64,000 nt of DNA from Cupriavidus basilensis OR16 (GTDB lineage: Bacteria; Pseudomonadota; Gammaproteobacteria; Burkholderiales; Burkholderiaceae), in contig NZ_AHJE01000016.1 in assembly GCF_000243095.1 (NCBI RefSeq), positions 62,001-126,000 of the forward strand, read 5' to 3'. A program made the translations under genes and the position numbers. Position 1 is the stretch's first letter. Every line of letters begins with the position of its first letter. Positions 7,934 to 16,699 of the stretch are shown here, in pieces. The notes under the pieces are model-generated. The model did no database searches. It saw only the letters and a program-made list of their open reading frames with translations, and had not been told where the DNA came from.

Positions 7934-8839
7934 ATGGCTCTTCGATTTCGTCCCGTCCCCTGCGCTTTACTGGCCTTGCTTCTTTCCGCTTTCGCCGGCG
8001 CGCCCTATGCCCTGGCCAATGAATACGTCCTGGTCCCGACCACCGGCAGCGCGCAGGAGGCCAGGAAGGTTTCCGCCCTGGAACCGGCCGTGGTCCGATT
8101 CGCCGGCATGGCGTCCGGCTCCTACTACTGGGCGGACGGGCTGCTGGCCGAGCAACTGCTGACCGGCCTGGCATCGCGTCCCGACAGGGCCCAGCAGGCG
8201 CTGCCTGACGGCCAGCGCCTGCTATCGTCGCGCCGCGAGTTCTCCGACGGCGCCGAGCGCGCGGCCGTGCTGCTCGATGCGCGCGGCGACGTGCTGGCCG
8301 CGGCGCTGGTGCACCAGCAGTGCGGCAAGACCGGGCTCACCATCTGCCAGGACAGCCAGCACGGCGTGCTGTCGGTCTTCCTGCGGCCCGGTATCGATCG
8401 CGCCCAAGCGGAGCCGCTGGTCGCGTGGAGCCAGGATGTGCCCAAGGACCTGATGCTTGGCAGGGGCGGGAAGATCGCCACGGTGGAGACCATCACGCTG
8501 GATGCAAGCCGCACCGGCGCCAGCCCGGTCCGCCGCCCCAACGGATTCTCGCCGCAGGTGCCGCTGTACCCGAGAGCGATCCTTTATCGCACCGGGCAGG
8601 AAGCGTTGAGCAACGCCAGGGCCAGGCGCGTGGTGCGGCTGCAGACCACGGACAGCATCGAGCAGGTGCTGGCCTTCTACAAACGCCTGTCGCCGCCGCT
8701 GGCGGAGATGGAGGCCGGCGTGGATGACAACAGCGGCTACGTGAGCGGCAAGCGCAAGGGCGTGGCGTTTTCCGTCGAGGCGCAGCGCAATGAGCACTTC
8801 CCGAGCCTCACCAATGTGGAGGTGGAGATCGCCGATTGA
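7934..8839 (+). CDS. Exported protein of unknown function, full-length paralog
   Basis: A 301-residue protein with a Sec signal peptide (MALRFRPVPCALLALLLSAF, cleavage near YALAN). I do not recognise the family. The mature part contains SGSYYWADGLLAEQLLTGL, a SDGAERAAVLLDARGDVLAA segment and a VPLYPRAILYRTGQEAL segment followed by QTTDSIEQVLAFYKRLSPPL. The last resembles the short VxxYYxxxL modules of some secreted proteins. It has a tandem paralog starting at 9031, about 60-70 percent alike by eye, that lacks the last 50 residues. This copy shows the intact C-terminal end (EVEIAD) and serves as the reference for that truncation. Confidence 0.75.
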   Translation: MALRFRPVPCALLALLLSAFAGAPYALANEYVLVPTTGSAQEARKVSALEPAVVRFAGMASGSYYWADGLLAEQLLTGLASRPDRAQQALPDGQRLLSSRREFSDGAERAAVLLDARGDVLAAALVHQQCGKTGLTICQDSQHGVLSVFLRPGIDRAQAEPLVAWSQDVPKDLMLGRGGKIATVETITLDASRTGASPVRRPNGFSPQVPLYPRAILYRTGQEALSNARARRVVRLQTTDSIEQVLAFYKRLSPPLAEMEAGVDDNSGYVSGKRKGVAFSVEAQRNEHFPSLTNVEVEIAD

Positions 8840-8917
8840 CCTCCGCACGCACGATGCCAGGGCCATTTCCAGCCTGTTGCCGCCTTCATCGGTACGCGGC
8901 TTCGATCACTCGGCATT

Positions 8918-8940
8918 GCCAAGTATACTTACGGTCACAT
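8918..8940 (+). promoter_or_regulatory. Duplicated upstream element, copy 2
   Basis: TGCCAAGTATACTTACGGTC followed by ACAT matches the element at 7821-7843 and keeps the same 91-base distance to the following ATG. It shows that the tandem duplication took the promoter region along with the gene. The rest of 8840-9030 has no other visible feature. Confidence 0.4.
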
Positions 8941-9030
8941 CCGGCCTCTCAGCCTCCCGCCAAAGGGAGTTCGCAGGGTCCGTTTTCCTGTTTACCGGCC
9001 TGACAAGCCCCCACTTATTTCCCTTTCTGT

Positions 9031-9789
9031 ATGGCTCTTCGAATTCGTCCTGCCTCCTGTGCCGCACTGGCATTGCTTCTCTCCACCCTCGGCGCCGCGC
9101 CCTATGCCCAGGCCGCCGATGCCGTCCTGGTCCTGGACACCAGCCGCCAGCAGGAAACCCATGAAGCCCCCGCCCTGGATCTCGCCATCACCCGATTTGC
9201 CGGCAACGCGTCCGGTACCTACTACTGGGAGGATGGCTTGCTGGCCGAGCAGATACTGTCCGGACTACAGTCGCGCACCCACCGGGCCGAGCAGGAACTC
9301 CCCGATGGCCAGCGCCTGTTGTCGTCGCGCCGAATGCTGTCGCATGGCGCCGAACGCGCGGCCGTGCTGCTCGATGCGCGCGGCGACGTCCTGGCCGCGG
9401 CGCTGGTGCACCGCGAGTGCGGCAAGAATGGCTGCCAGGACGACCAGCACGGCCTGCTGTCGGTCTTCCTGCGGCCCGGCTTCGATCGCGCCAAGGCACA
9501 ACCGCTGGTGACGTGGAGCCAGGACGTGCCCGAAGACCTGGAGACCGACCCCGGCGAGAAGATCGCCAAGGTCGAGACCATCACGCTGGATGCCAGCAAC
9601 ACGACGGCCAAGCCAGTCAAGCTCGCCAAGGGTTTCTCTGCGCAAGTACCGCTGTACCCGCGGGCAATCGTTCATCGCACCGCGCAGGATGCCTTGAGCA
9701 ACGCCAAGGCCAAACGCGTGCTCAGGCTGCAGACCACCGACAGCATCGAGCAGGTGCTGGCCTTCTACAACCCACCTCATTATGCTTAG
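9031..9789 (+). pseudogene. Truncated tandem paralog of the exported protein
   Basis: It follows the full-length copy at 7934-8839 closely from its signal peptide (MALRIRPASCAALALLLSTL) to QTTDSIEQVLAFY near base 9770. After that the frame reads NPPHYA and stops, while the intact copy continues for about 50 residues. The break is abrupt and the next gene belongs to a catabolic operon, so the 3' end was probably lost when the DNA to the right was inserted. It may still be translated and exported, but the shared C-terminal part is missing. No trace of the lost 3' end was noticed elsewhere in the window. Confidence 0.7.
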
Positions 9790-9798
9790 TCAACTAAG
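9785..9798. promoter_or_regulatory. Candidate operator upstream of the oph operon
   Basis: CTTAG-TCAA-CTAAG is a perfect 5-bp inverted repeat in an AT-rich stretch 72 bp before the oxygenase start. Its form fits a MarR-family operator, and a MarR gene lies at the end of this operon. Binding is inferred. Confidence 0.4.
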
Positions 9799-9869
9799 TT
9801 TTACTATCCAAAACAACCGATGCGCACGACCGATCCCACCCGGGAGACGTCCGCCAGGAGTGCCGAAAA

Positions 9870-11189
9870 ATGATCACCAAAGAAGACAACGAACTGCTGT
9901 GCCGAGTCGAAGGCGATGCGCCGATGGGACAGTTGATGCGCCGGCACTGGACTCCGGTATGCCTGATCGAGGAAGTTTCAGAACCTGACGGCGCCCCCGT
10001 GAAATCGCGCGTCTTCGGGGAAGACCTGGTGGTATTCCGCGACAGCGATGGCCGGGTCGGCGTGATGGATGAATACTGCCCGCACCGCCGAGCCTCGCTG
10101 GTCTATGGCCGCAATGAAGAAGGTGGATTGCGCTGCCTCTACCACGGCTGGAAGATGGACGTCGCAGGCAATGTACTGGAGATGGTTTCGGAGCCCCCCT
10201 CGAGCTGCATGGCGCAGAAGGTCAAGCACAAGGCGTACCCCAACAAGGAATGGGGCGGGATGGTCTGGGCCTACATGGGCCCGGCGGATTCGGTACCGGA
10301 ATTCACGCCGCCACGATGGGCGCCGAGCGAAGAGGCACGGGTGAGCATTGCCAAGGTGCTCCTGCCATGCAACTGGGCACAAGTGCTCGAGGGCGCGATC
10401 GATTCTGCCCACAGCTCTAGCCTGCACAGCTCCGATATGGTTCCGGCGCGGGTGAACAGCGCAAAGGCCACCTCGAACCTCTGGCTCCGCCCCTCGACCG
10501 ACAAGGCGCCGTGCTTGCAGGTGCAACGAGGCAGCTACGGATTCCGCTATGCCGCCATTCGCCGGCCCATCCACCAGGCGCAAACCCACGACTACGTCCG
10601 CTCGACCGTGTTCGTCGCCCCCGCGACAGCATTGATTCCTCCAAACAATCTCTACAACGTCGCCAATATCAACGTCCCGATGGATGACACGAACACGGCG
10701 TTTTACTTTATCGCCTGGGGCCATCCCGCGCAGACACCCGAGACCGAATCCTGGCGCAAGTTCCTCCGCCAGACCGTGGGCGTCGACCTGGACCCGTACT
10801 ACCGGCCGCTACGCAATATGGAGAACCGCTTCTGGCAGGATCGCCAGGCCATGAAGGCTGGCAACTTCACCGGTATCTCTGGCTTTCCCAATCAGGACGT
10901 GGCGATGTGGCTGACCATGGGGCCGATTGCGGACCGAAGCCATGACCGGCTCGGCGCCAGCGATCTCGCCATCGTCGAGTTCCGCAAGCAGATGCTGGAT
11001 GCCGTCAAGGCCTTTCAGGCAGGCAGCGACGCGATCGGCACCGGTGCCAATGCGATTCCCGCCGACGTCTGCGCGTTCCAGGCCATCGTGCCGAAGTCGG
11101 ACGACTGGCGGACCTTCACTGTCTCCTATGTATGGGCGGATGGCCAGGACCGGCCGGAGTTCGAACCCTCGTACTCGATCACTGCGTAG
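9870..11189 (+). CDS. ophA2: Phthalate 4,5-dioxygenase-type Rieske oxygenase component
   Basis: A 439-residue terminal oxygenase. The Rieske [2Fe-2S] ligands are C70-P-H72 and C89-L-Y-H92. The mononuclear iron site is D178-x-x-H181-x4-H186 inside EGAIDSAHSSSLH. It matches the phthalate 4,5-dioxygenase group (OphA2/Pht3), which puts cis-diol oxygen onto phthalate using electrons from OphA1. It starts the operon, with the ribosome site AGGAG nine bases before the ATG. The next genes are a decarboxylase, a quinolinate phosphoribosyltransferase and the reductase, all known phthalate-pathway members. A related substrate such as another aryl carboxylate is possible, but the gene set makes phthalate the best call. 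Confidence 0.85.
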   Translation: MITKEDNELLCRVEGDAPMGQLMRRHWTPVCLIEEVSEPDGAPVKSRVFGEDLVVFRDSDGRVGVMDEYCPHRRASLVYGRNEEGGLRCLYHGWKMDVAGNVLEMVSEPPSSCMAQKVKHKAYPNKEWGGMVWAYMGPADSVPEFTPPRWAPSEEARVSIAKVLLPCNWAQVLEGAIDSAHSSSLHSSDMVPARVNSAKATSNLWLRPSTDKAPCLQVQRGSYGFRYAAIRRPIHQAQTHDYVRSTVFVAPATALIPPNNLYNVANINVPMDDTNTAFYFIAWGHPAQTPETESWRKFLRQTVGVDLDPYYRPLRNMENRFWQDRQAMKAGNFTGISGFPNQDVAMWLTMGPIADRSHDRLGASDLAIVEFRKQMLDAVKAFQAGSDAIGTGANAIPADVCAFQAIVPKSDDWRTFTVSYVWADGQDRPEFEPSYSITA

Positions 11190-11243
11190 GACGCTCCCCG
11201 CGCCATTCGATTCATCAGACCCAGCCCCCAGAGCCATCGCACG

Positions 11244-12233
11244 ATGACAAAACTACGCCTTTCCGTCGCCATGGGCGACTATGACCGTACCCGCGCCCTG
11301 CTCGATGGCCGCGTCCAGATCGACGGCGTCGATCCGGTCTACATGACGCTCACCCCCGAGGAGATGTTCTTCCGCGCGATGCGCAGCCAGGACTTCGATA
11401 TCACGGAGCTCTCCTTCTCGAGCTATCTGGTCAAGCACTCGCGTGGCGACTGCCCGTACATCGCCGTCCCCGTCTTTCTCTCCCGTGCTTTTCGCCATAC
11501 GTCGATCTATGTCCGCAAGGACCGCATCAAGCGGCCTGAAGACCTGAAGGGCTGCCGCATCGGCATCCCCGAATACCAGCTCACCGCGATCGTATGGGCG
11601 CGAGCGATCCTCCAGGACGAGTTCGGGGTCCTCCCGTCCGATGTCACGTGGGTGCGCGGCGGCATCGATACGCCGGGCCGCCCCGAGAAGGTCAAGCTCC
11701 AGTTGCCAGCTGACGTCCGCGTCGAGCCCGCGCCGGATGGGCGCACGATCTCGGACATGCTCGACCAGGGAGAGATCGACGGCTTTATCGCCCCCCGGCC
11801 CCCTGGCGCCACGGCATTGCGTAACGAGAACATTGCCTGGCTGTTCGATGACCCTACCGCGCAAGCCAAGGACTATTTCCGTCGCACGGGTGTCTTTCCG
11901 ATCATGCACGTGGTTGGCATCCGGAAGACCCTGGCGCAAGCCCATCCCTGGCTTCCCGGCGCCGTGTTCAAGGCGTTCAGCCAGTCCAAGGCCCACGCAC
12001 TCGAACAGCTGTCCGACACGTCGGCGACGAAGGTGACCATGCCTTTTGTCGAGGAAATGCTGAAGGCCGCTCGCGAGACGCTCGGCGAGGACTACTGGTC
12101 CTACGGTGTCCAGGCGAACCGCCGGACCCTGGAAACCTTCGCACGGCATCACCATGGCCAAGGACTGTCCAAGCGCCTGGTCCCGGTGGAAGACATCTTC
12201 CACCCGTCCACCTACGAGTCATACAGCATTTGA
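11244..12233 (+). CDS. ophC: 4,5-dihydroxyphthalate decarboxylase
   Basis: A 329-residue cytosolic protein with the diagnostic N-terminus LRLSVAMGDYDRTRALLDGRV of 4,5-dihydroxyphthalate decarboxylases (OphC/Pht5). These enzymes have the fold of periplasmic binding proteins but no signal peptide, and none is seen here. The segments RHTSIYVRKDRIKRPEDLKG and GIPEYQLTAIVWARAIL are typical. It should convert 4,5-dihydroxyphthalate to protocatechuate and CO2. No protocatechuate ring-cleavage genes are in this window, so the product must feed a pathway elsewhere. It follows ophA2 after 54 bp and is followed by the phosphoribosyltransferase. Confidence 0.86.
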   Translation: MTKLRLSVAMGDYDRTRALLDGRVQIDGVDPVYMTLTPEEMFFRAMRSQDFDITELSFSSYLVKHSRGDCPYIAVPVFLSRAFRHTSIYVRKDRIKRPEDLKGCRIGIPEYQLTAIVWARAILQDEFGVLPSDVTWVRGGIDTPGRPEKVKLQLPADVRVEPAPDGRTISDMLDQGEIDGFIAPRPPGATALRNENIAWLFDDPTAQAKDYFRRTGVFPIMHVVGIRKTLAQAHPWLPGAVFKAFSQSKAHALEQLSDTSATKVTMPFVEEMLKAARETLGEDYWSYGVQANRRTLETFARHHHGQGLSKRLVPVEDIFHPSTYESYSI

Positions 12234-12283
12234 CAAGATCGCGCGCGCAGATCGTGCTGCGGCGCGTGCACCTGGGAGCAAGG

Positions 12284-13144
12284 ATGTTCGAGTACAACGA
12301 GAGCCTGGAGCAGGCGCTGCATCGCAATGTCGAGGATGCCCTGCGGGAGGACATCGGCCGCGCCGACTGGACGGCGCGGCTCGTGGCGGCCGACAGGCGC
12401 ATCCGCGCTCGCGTGATCGCTAGGGAATGCGCGGTGATAGCCGGCCAGCCGTGGTTCAGCGCTTGCGTACTGCGCCTCGACCCGACCACGTCGATCGAAT
12501 GGCTAGTCGCCGAAGGTGCCACCGCGACGGCGGGCAAGGAGCTCGTTCGCCTGGAAGGCGATGCGCGGGCGCTACTGTCTGCCGAGCGCTCGGCACTGAA
12601 TTTCCTGCAGATGCTGTCCGGCGTGGCAACGGTAACGCGCCACTATGCCGAGCGTATCGCCAATGTATCGCCGAACCCGAAGGGTTGCGCCATGCTCGAC
12701 ACGCGCAAGACCATGCCCGGGCTGCGCCAGGCCCAGAAGTACGCCGTTCGCGTTGGCGGCGGCGTGAACCACCGCATGGCACTGTGGGACGGGATCCTGA
12801 TCAAGGAAAACCACATCGCGGCCGCAGGCGGGATCAAGGCGGCACTCGAGCGGGCCAGACACCTCGGCACCGACGTGTCCATCCAGATCGAAGTCGAGAA
12901 CCTGATGGAACTGGAAGAAGCGCTCGCGGCAGGCGCTACCAGCGTCCTGCTGGACAACTTCAGCCTGGACGATATGCACCGGGCCTTCGCCCAGAACGCC
13001 GGGCGCGCGCTGCTGGAAGTATCGGGGGGTGTGGACTGGGAATCGCTGCGCGCCATCGCGAGCACCGGCGTGGACCGGATATCCAGCGGCAAGCTGACCA
13101 AGGACGTGCGCGCCATCGACCTGTCGATGCGGTTCGACGCCTGA
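12284..13144 (+). CDS. ophE: Quinolinate phosphoribosyltransferase, phthalate-cluster copy
   Basis: A 286-residue NadC-type enzyme with EDIGRADWTARLV near the N-terminus, the LDTRKTMPGLRQAQKYAV signature, GGGVNHRMALWDGILIKENH, and IEVENLMELEEAL. It makes nicotinate mononucleotide from quinolinate and PRPP. nadA and nadB are absent, so this is not the housekeeping NAD operon. In Burkholderia cepacia DBO1 a second, phthalate-induced copy (ophE) helps growth because phthalate mimics quinolinate and inhibits the enzyme; the same role is inferred here. The chosen ATG has GGGAGCAAGG just before it. The frame stays open to 12230. Confidence 0.86.
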   Translation: MFEYNESLEQALHRNVEDALREDIGRADWTARLVAADRRIRARVIARECAVIAGQPWFSACVLRLDPTTSIEWLVAEGATATAGKELVRLEGDARALLSAERSALNFLQMLSGVATVTRHYAERIANVSPNPKGCAMLDTRKTMPGLRQAQKYAVRVGGGVNHRMALWDGILIKENHIAAAGGIKAALERARHLGTDVSIQIEVENLMELEEALAAGATSVLLDNFSLDDMHRAFAQNAGRALLEVSGGVDWESLRAIASTGVDRISSGKLTKDVRAIDLSMRFDA

Positions 13145-13156
13145 CAAGAAAGACTG

Positions 13157-14149
13157 ATGATGATGACGACCACCACACAACCCCTCGCCGATACGCAGAC
13201 GCGCATGCTCTTGCTCTTGCGTATCGCCCGCATCCATGACCCGGCGCAAGGGATCCGCAGCTTCGAGCTCGTGCAGCCCGATGGCACCGATCTGCCTCCT
13301 TTCACGCCAGGCTCGCATATCAAGGTGCAGACGCCCAACGGCCTGCTGAGAAAGTACTCGTTGTGCAATGACCCCGCGGAACGTCACCGTTACACCATCA
13401 CCGTGAAGCGTGACGTCAACGGCCAGGGCGGCTCCCTATGCCTTTGCGACGACGCCAAGGAAGGCGACCTGCTTCCCGTTGGCATGCCGGAGAACGCATT
13501 CCCTCTCGTCGACAATGCCAGGGCGTTCATCTTCATCGCCGGCGGCATCGGCATCACGCCCATCCTGTCGATGATCCGCAGCTTTGGTGAACTGTCGACG
13601 GCCAAATGGAAGCTCTACTATTTCACGCGCTCACCAGAGAGCACCGCGTTCCTGGATGAGTTGCGGGCACCCGAACTCCAGGCCAAGGTAAAGATCCATC
13701 ATGACTACGGGGATCCCGACAAGGCATTCGACCTGTGGCCGGTGCTGGAACGGCCGTGCGACACGCACGTCTACTGCTGTGGCCCGCGCGGACTGATGGA
13801 CGCCGTGCGTGACATGTCGGGTCACTGGCCCGCCACGAAGATCCACTTTGAAAGTTTCAACGAAGGGGGCGAGGTACGCGCGGACGACAAGCCGTTCGAT
13901 ATCGTGTTGGACGGCACTGGGCAACGCTTCGAAGTTCCAGTAGGCATGAGTATCTTGAATGTCCTGCGCCAGCATGGCTGTGACGTGCCGTCTTCCTGCG
14001 AGAGCGGAACCTGCGGTACCTGCCGCACTACGCTGGTGGCGGGCGAGGCGGACCACCGCGACATGGTCCTGATGCCGGAAGAGATGGAGAGCCAAGTGAT
14101 GATCTGCGTCTCGCGGGCGAAGAGCGCCGAATTGGTGATCAAGCTATGA
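13157..14149 (+). CDS. ophA1: Phthalate dioxygenase reductase
   Basis: A 330-residue three-domain reductase. The FMN-binding barrel contains [12 protein letters not shown], the NAD-binding domain contains [18 protein letters not shown] and [15 protein letters not shown], and the C-terminal plant-type [2Fe-2S] domain contains [11 protein letters not shown] plus a later cysteine in VMICVSRA. The order FMN-NAD-ferredoxin is that of phthalate dioxygenase reductase. It passes electrons from NADH to the OphA2 Rieske centre. It starts 13 bp after ophE and its stop overlaps the start of the next gene (ATGA), indicating translational coupling. Either M1 or M3 of MMMTTT may be the true start. Confidence 0.88.
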   Translation: MMMTTTTQPLADTQTRMLLLLRIARIHDPAQGIRSFELVQPDGTDLPPFTPGSHIKVQTPNGLLRKYSLCNDPAERHRYTITVKRDVNGQGGSLCLCDDAKEGDLLPVGMPENAFPLVDNARAFIFIAGGIGITPILSMIRSFGELSTAKWKLYYFTRSPESTAFLDELRAPELQAKVKIHHDYGDPDKAFDLWPVLERPCDTHVYCCGPRGLMDAVRDMSGHWPATKIHFESFNEGGEVRADDKPFDIVLDGTGQRFEVPVGMSILNVLRQHGCDVPSSCESGTCGTCRTTLVAGEADHRDMVLMPEEMESQVMICVSRAKSAELVIKL

Positions 14150-15356
14150 AACGGAAACCGGACGGAAAGGTACGCCTAGGGGTCGTCGGACTCGGCCGCG
14201 CGTTCTCGCTCATGCTGCCTACTTTCCTTGCAGACGACCGCATCGTCCTCGCCGCCGCCTGCGACCCGCGTGACACTGCGCGCCGGCAGTTTGCGCGCGA
14301 TTTCGGCGCCCCAGTTTATGAGGACCTGTCCGAGATGGCGCGCTCGCCTGACATCGATGCCGTCTACATTGCCAGCCCGCATCAATTCCACGCCGCCCAC
14401 GCATGCCTTGCCGCGGCGAATGGCAAGCACCTGCTGGTCGAAAAGCCAATGGCATTGTCGACGACGGAGTGCGATCAGATGATCGAGGCGTGCGCCCGCG
14501 CAGGCGTGCAAATGATTGTCGGGCATTGCCACAGCTTCGACTCCCCCTACCTGCACACCCGTCGCCTGCTCGACTCGGGCCGCTTCGGCGCAGTGCGGAT
14601 GATCCACGCGCTGAACTACACGGACTTTCTCTACCGGCCGCGGCGCCCGGAGGAGCTTCAGACCGAGGCAGGCGGGGGGGTTGCGGGGGGGTTGTCTTCA
14701 GCCAGGCGGCGCATCAGGTCGACGTGGTCCGCCTGCTCGCCGGCTCCCGGGCCAGCCGGGTCCGGGCGACGCTTGGCCAATGGGATCCATCCAGGCCGAC
14801 CGAAGGCGCCTATTCCGCCATGCTTTGGTTCGAGAACGGGAGTTATGCCTCCCTGACCTATAGCGGCTATGGCCGCTTCGACTCGGACCCGTGGAACGGC
14901 GGATTCACCGAAATGGGCTTCTCAGCCCACGAAGAAGACTACGGAAAGGCAAGGCGCAGGCTGGCCGGCATCGGCTCGCCCGAGGCGGAAGCACGGCTCA
15001 AGGCGGATGCCACCTACGGCGGGCCATCCTGGACATCGCCCGCCGGCGTGTCCCCCCCGTTCGCTCACCAGCACTTCGGGCCCGTCATCATCAGTTGCGA
15101 GTACGCCGATATCCGCCCCATGCCGGACGGCATCTGGGTCTATGGCGATAGGGAAAGGGAACACATCCCGCTGCCAGCGCCGTCGGTGCCGCGTTTCGAG
15201 GTCATCGACGAACTGATTGACGCCGTCGTTCACGGACAGCGCCCGATCCACGGTGGCCCCTGGGCAAAGGCCACGCTCGCCGTCTGCCTCGCGATGCTGG
15301 CTTCGGCGCGTGAGGCCCGGGACATCGAATTGCCGCATCAAACTTACCCGGCATAG
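14146..15356 (+). pseudogene. ophB: Phthalate dihydrodiol dehydrogenase (Gfo/Idh/MocA), frameshifted
   Basis: The first part (14146-14682) encodes a Gfo/Idh/MocA dehydrogenase N-terminus with the NAD fold [19 protein letters not shown] and [12 protein letters not shown]. The rest of the enzyme (from [18 protein letters not shown] to the end at 15356) is in another frame. The cause is an exact 11-bp tandem repeat, 14672-14682 and 14683-14693. Removing one copy restores a continuous reading TEAGGGVVFSQ. As written the product ends at 14856 after unrelated residues. By position it is OphB, which oxidises the cis-dihydrodiol to 4,5-dihydroxyphthalate. If the duplication is real the pathway is interrupted at step two, unless a second dehydrogenase exists. 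Confidence 0.82.
14672..14693 (+). repeat. 11-bp exact tandem duplication inside ophB
   Basis: The unit GCGGGGGGGTT occurs twice in a row (14672-14682, 14683-14693). It sits at a conserved glycine-rich turn of the dehydrogenase and shifts the frame by 11 bases. Confidence 0.9.
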
Positions 15357-15387
15357 CGGCGCACTATATAAAGAGAGGAGACACACC

Positions 15388-16379
15388 ATGAGACGCCCCC
15401 CCAACCATCTCGCACTGTGCAAGCTGTGCCTATGCCTGACGGCCGCCGCATTCGCCTCAACGGCGGCTCTGGCAAGCACCGATTCCTGGCCAAGCAAACC
15501 GATCCGGCTGATCGTTCCCTATGCGCCGGGCGGTCTGCCCGACACCGTTGCGCGCGTCCTGTCGCAGCAATTGACACAACGGCTGGGCAAACCGTTCGTG
15601 GTCGAGAATCGTCCCGGCGCCAATGGTGTGGTCGCTGCGCAGGCGCTCAAGACGAGTCCCGCCGACGGCTACACCTTTCTGGTCACCGACGGGTCGATGA
15701 TGACAATCAACCCTGCGATCTACAAGGATCTGTCCTTGAGCCCAAGCGCGATTTCGTGCCGGTCTCACTGGCGGCGAGATCTCCGCTGTTTCTAGCCGTC
15801 AATGCCCGTGTGCCGGCAAACTCGCTCCAATCCTTTATTGCCCTTGCAAAGTCGAAGCCTGGCCAACTCAACTACGGCTCTTCCGGCATAGGGAGCACGC
15901 ATCAACTATCGATGGAAGCGCTGAAGGCCTCACTCAAGATCGATATCAAGCACATCCCCTTCCGCGGCTCCGGCCAATCCGTCCCGGCGCTGATCGGGGA
16001 CCAGGTGCAAGTGGTGTTCGCCGCTTTGCCGTCGCTATCGGGCTTCGTGAAGTCCGGCCAGGTGAAGATCCTTGGCACCAACTCACTGCAGCGGTCCAAG
16101 CTCGCACCGCAGATTCCGGCGATCTCGGAAGTGGTGCCCGGGTACGACTATGCCGTGACCGTTGGCGTGCTCGCGGCGGCGGGAACGCCTGAGGCCGTGG
16201 TGAAGCAGATGGCAGACGCCATCGCGAATGCCGTCAAGATGCCCGAAGTCATCTCGCAGCTGCACATCGCAGGCATAGAACCGGTGGGTGGGTCGAGCGC
16301 GGACTACGCCAAGGCGCTCAGCGACGAGACAGCACGCTATGCCGAAGCCATCAAGACGGCCCAGGTAGTCGCGGAGTAG
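15388..16379 (+). pseudogene. Bug/TctC-family solute receptor, frameshifted
   Basis: A periplasmic tricarboxylate-type binding protein starting at an ATG with AGAGAGGAG upstream. It has a Sec signal peptide (CLTAAAFASTAALAS) and the family motifs PIRLIVPYAPGGLPDTVAR, VVENRPGANGVVAAQALK and PADGYTFLV. The frame changes near 15735-15737 (GTCCTTGAGCCC). One added base there gives YKDLS-x-EPKRDFVPVSLAARSPLFL and continues to the stop at 16379. As read, translation ends at 15795. By position it would bind phthalate or a related acid outside the cytoplasm. No TctA or TctB membrane genes accompany it, as is common for Bug proteins. Confidence 0.75.
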
Positions 16380-16420
16380 CGTGATCCAGTCAACGACGGC
16401 CGAGCTGGTTGCCGCCGGGT

Positions 16421-16454
16421 CTTGAGCGGGGATGCATCGGCGGCCCCGCTCAAG
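16421..16454 (+). terminator. Terminator-like hairpin after the oph operon
   Basis: CTTGAGCGGGG (16421-16431) pairs perfectly with CCCCGCTCAAG (16444-16454) across 12 bases. It lies 42 bp after the Bug stop and before marR. No long T-run follows. The remainder of 16455-16699 is AT-richer (GTTAATATTAGGTTCAT near 16557) and probably holds the marR promoter. Confidence 0.6.
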
Positions 16455-16699
16455 ATCCGCCACTAATGACAGCGATGCGACCGACCACATCGCTGCTTCG
16501 GATCGCACGATCTCCACCTACCGATCCATGTCTGCCCAGACTATCCCTGGCATGGTGTTAATATTAGGTTCATAAACAAATCCCGCTGGCAATGCCCTCA
16601 TCCGCACGCAGCGTCTTGCCGGCCCCCGGCGCGCGGTCGATGCCACCGCCGGGATTGCGATCATCCGCTCTTCCTCTTGAAGAGCTTCCGGACCTTTCC

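Noticed and set aside
12284..13144. Housekeeping NAD biosynthesis nadC
   Set aside because: nadA and nadB are absent and the gene is inside a phthalate operon, so the catabolic copy (ophE role) is a better reading.
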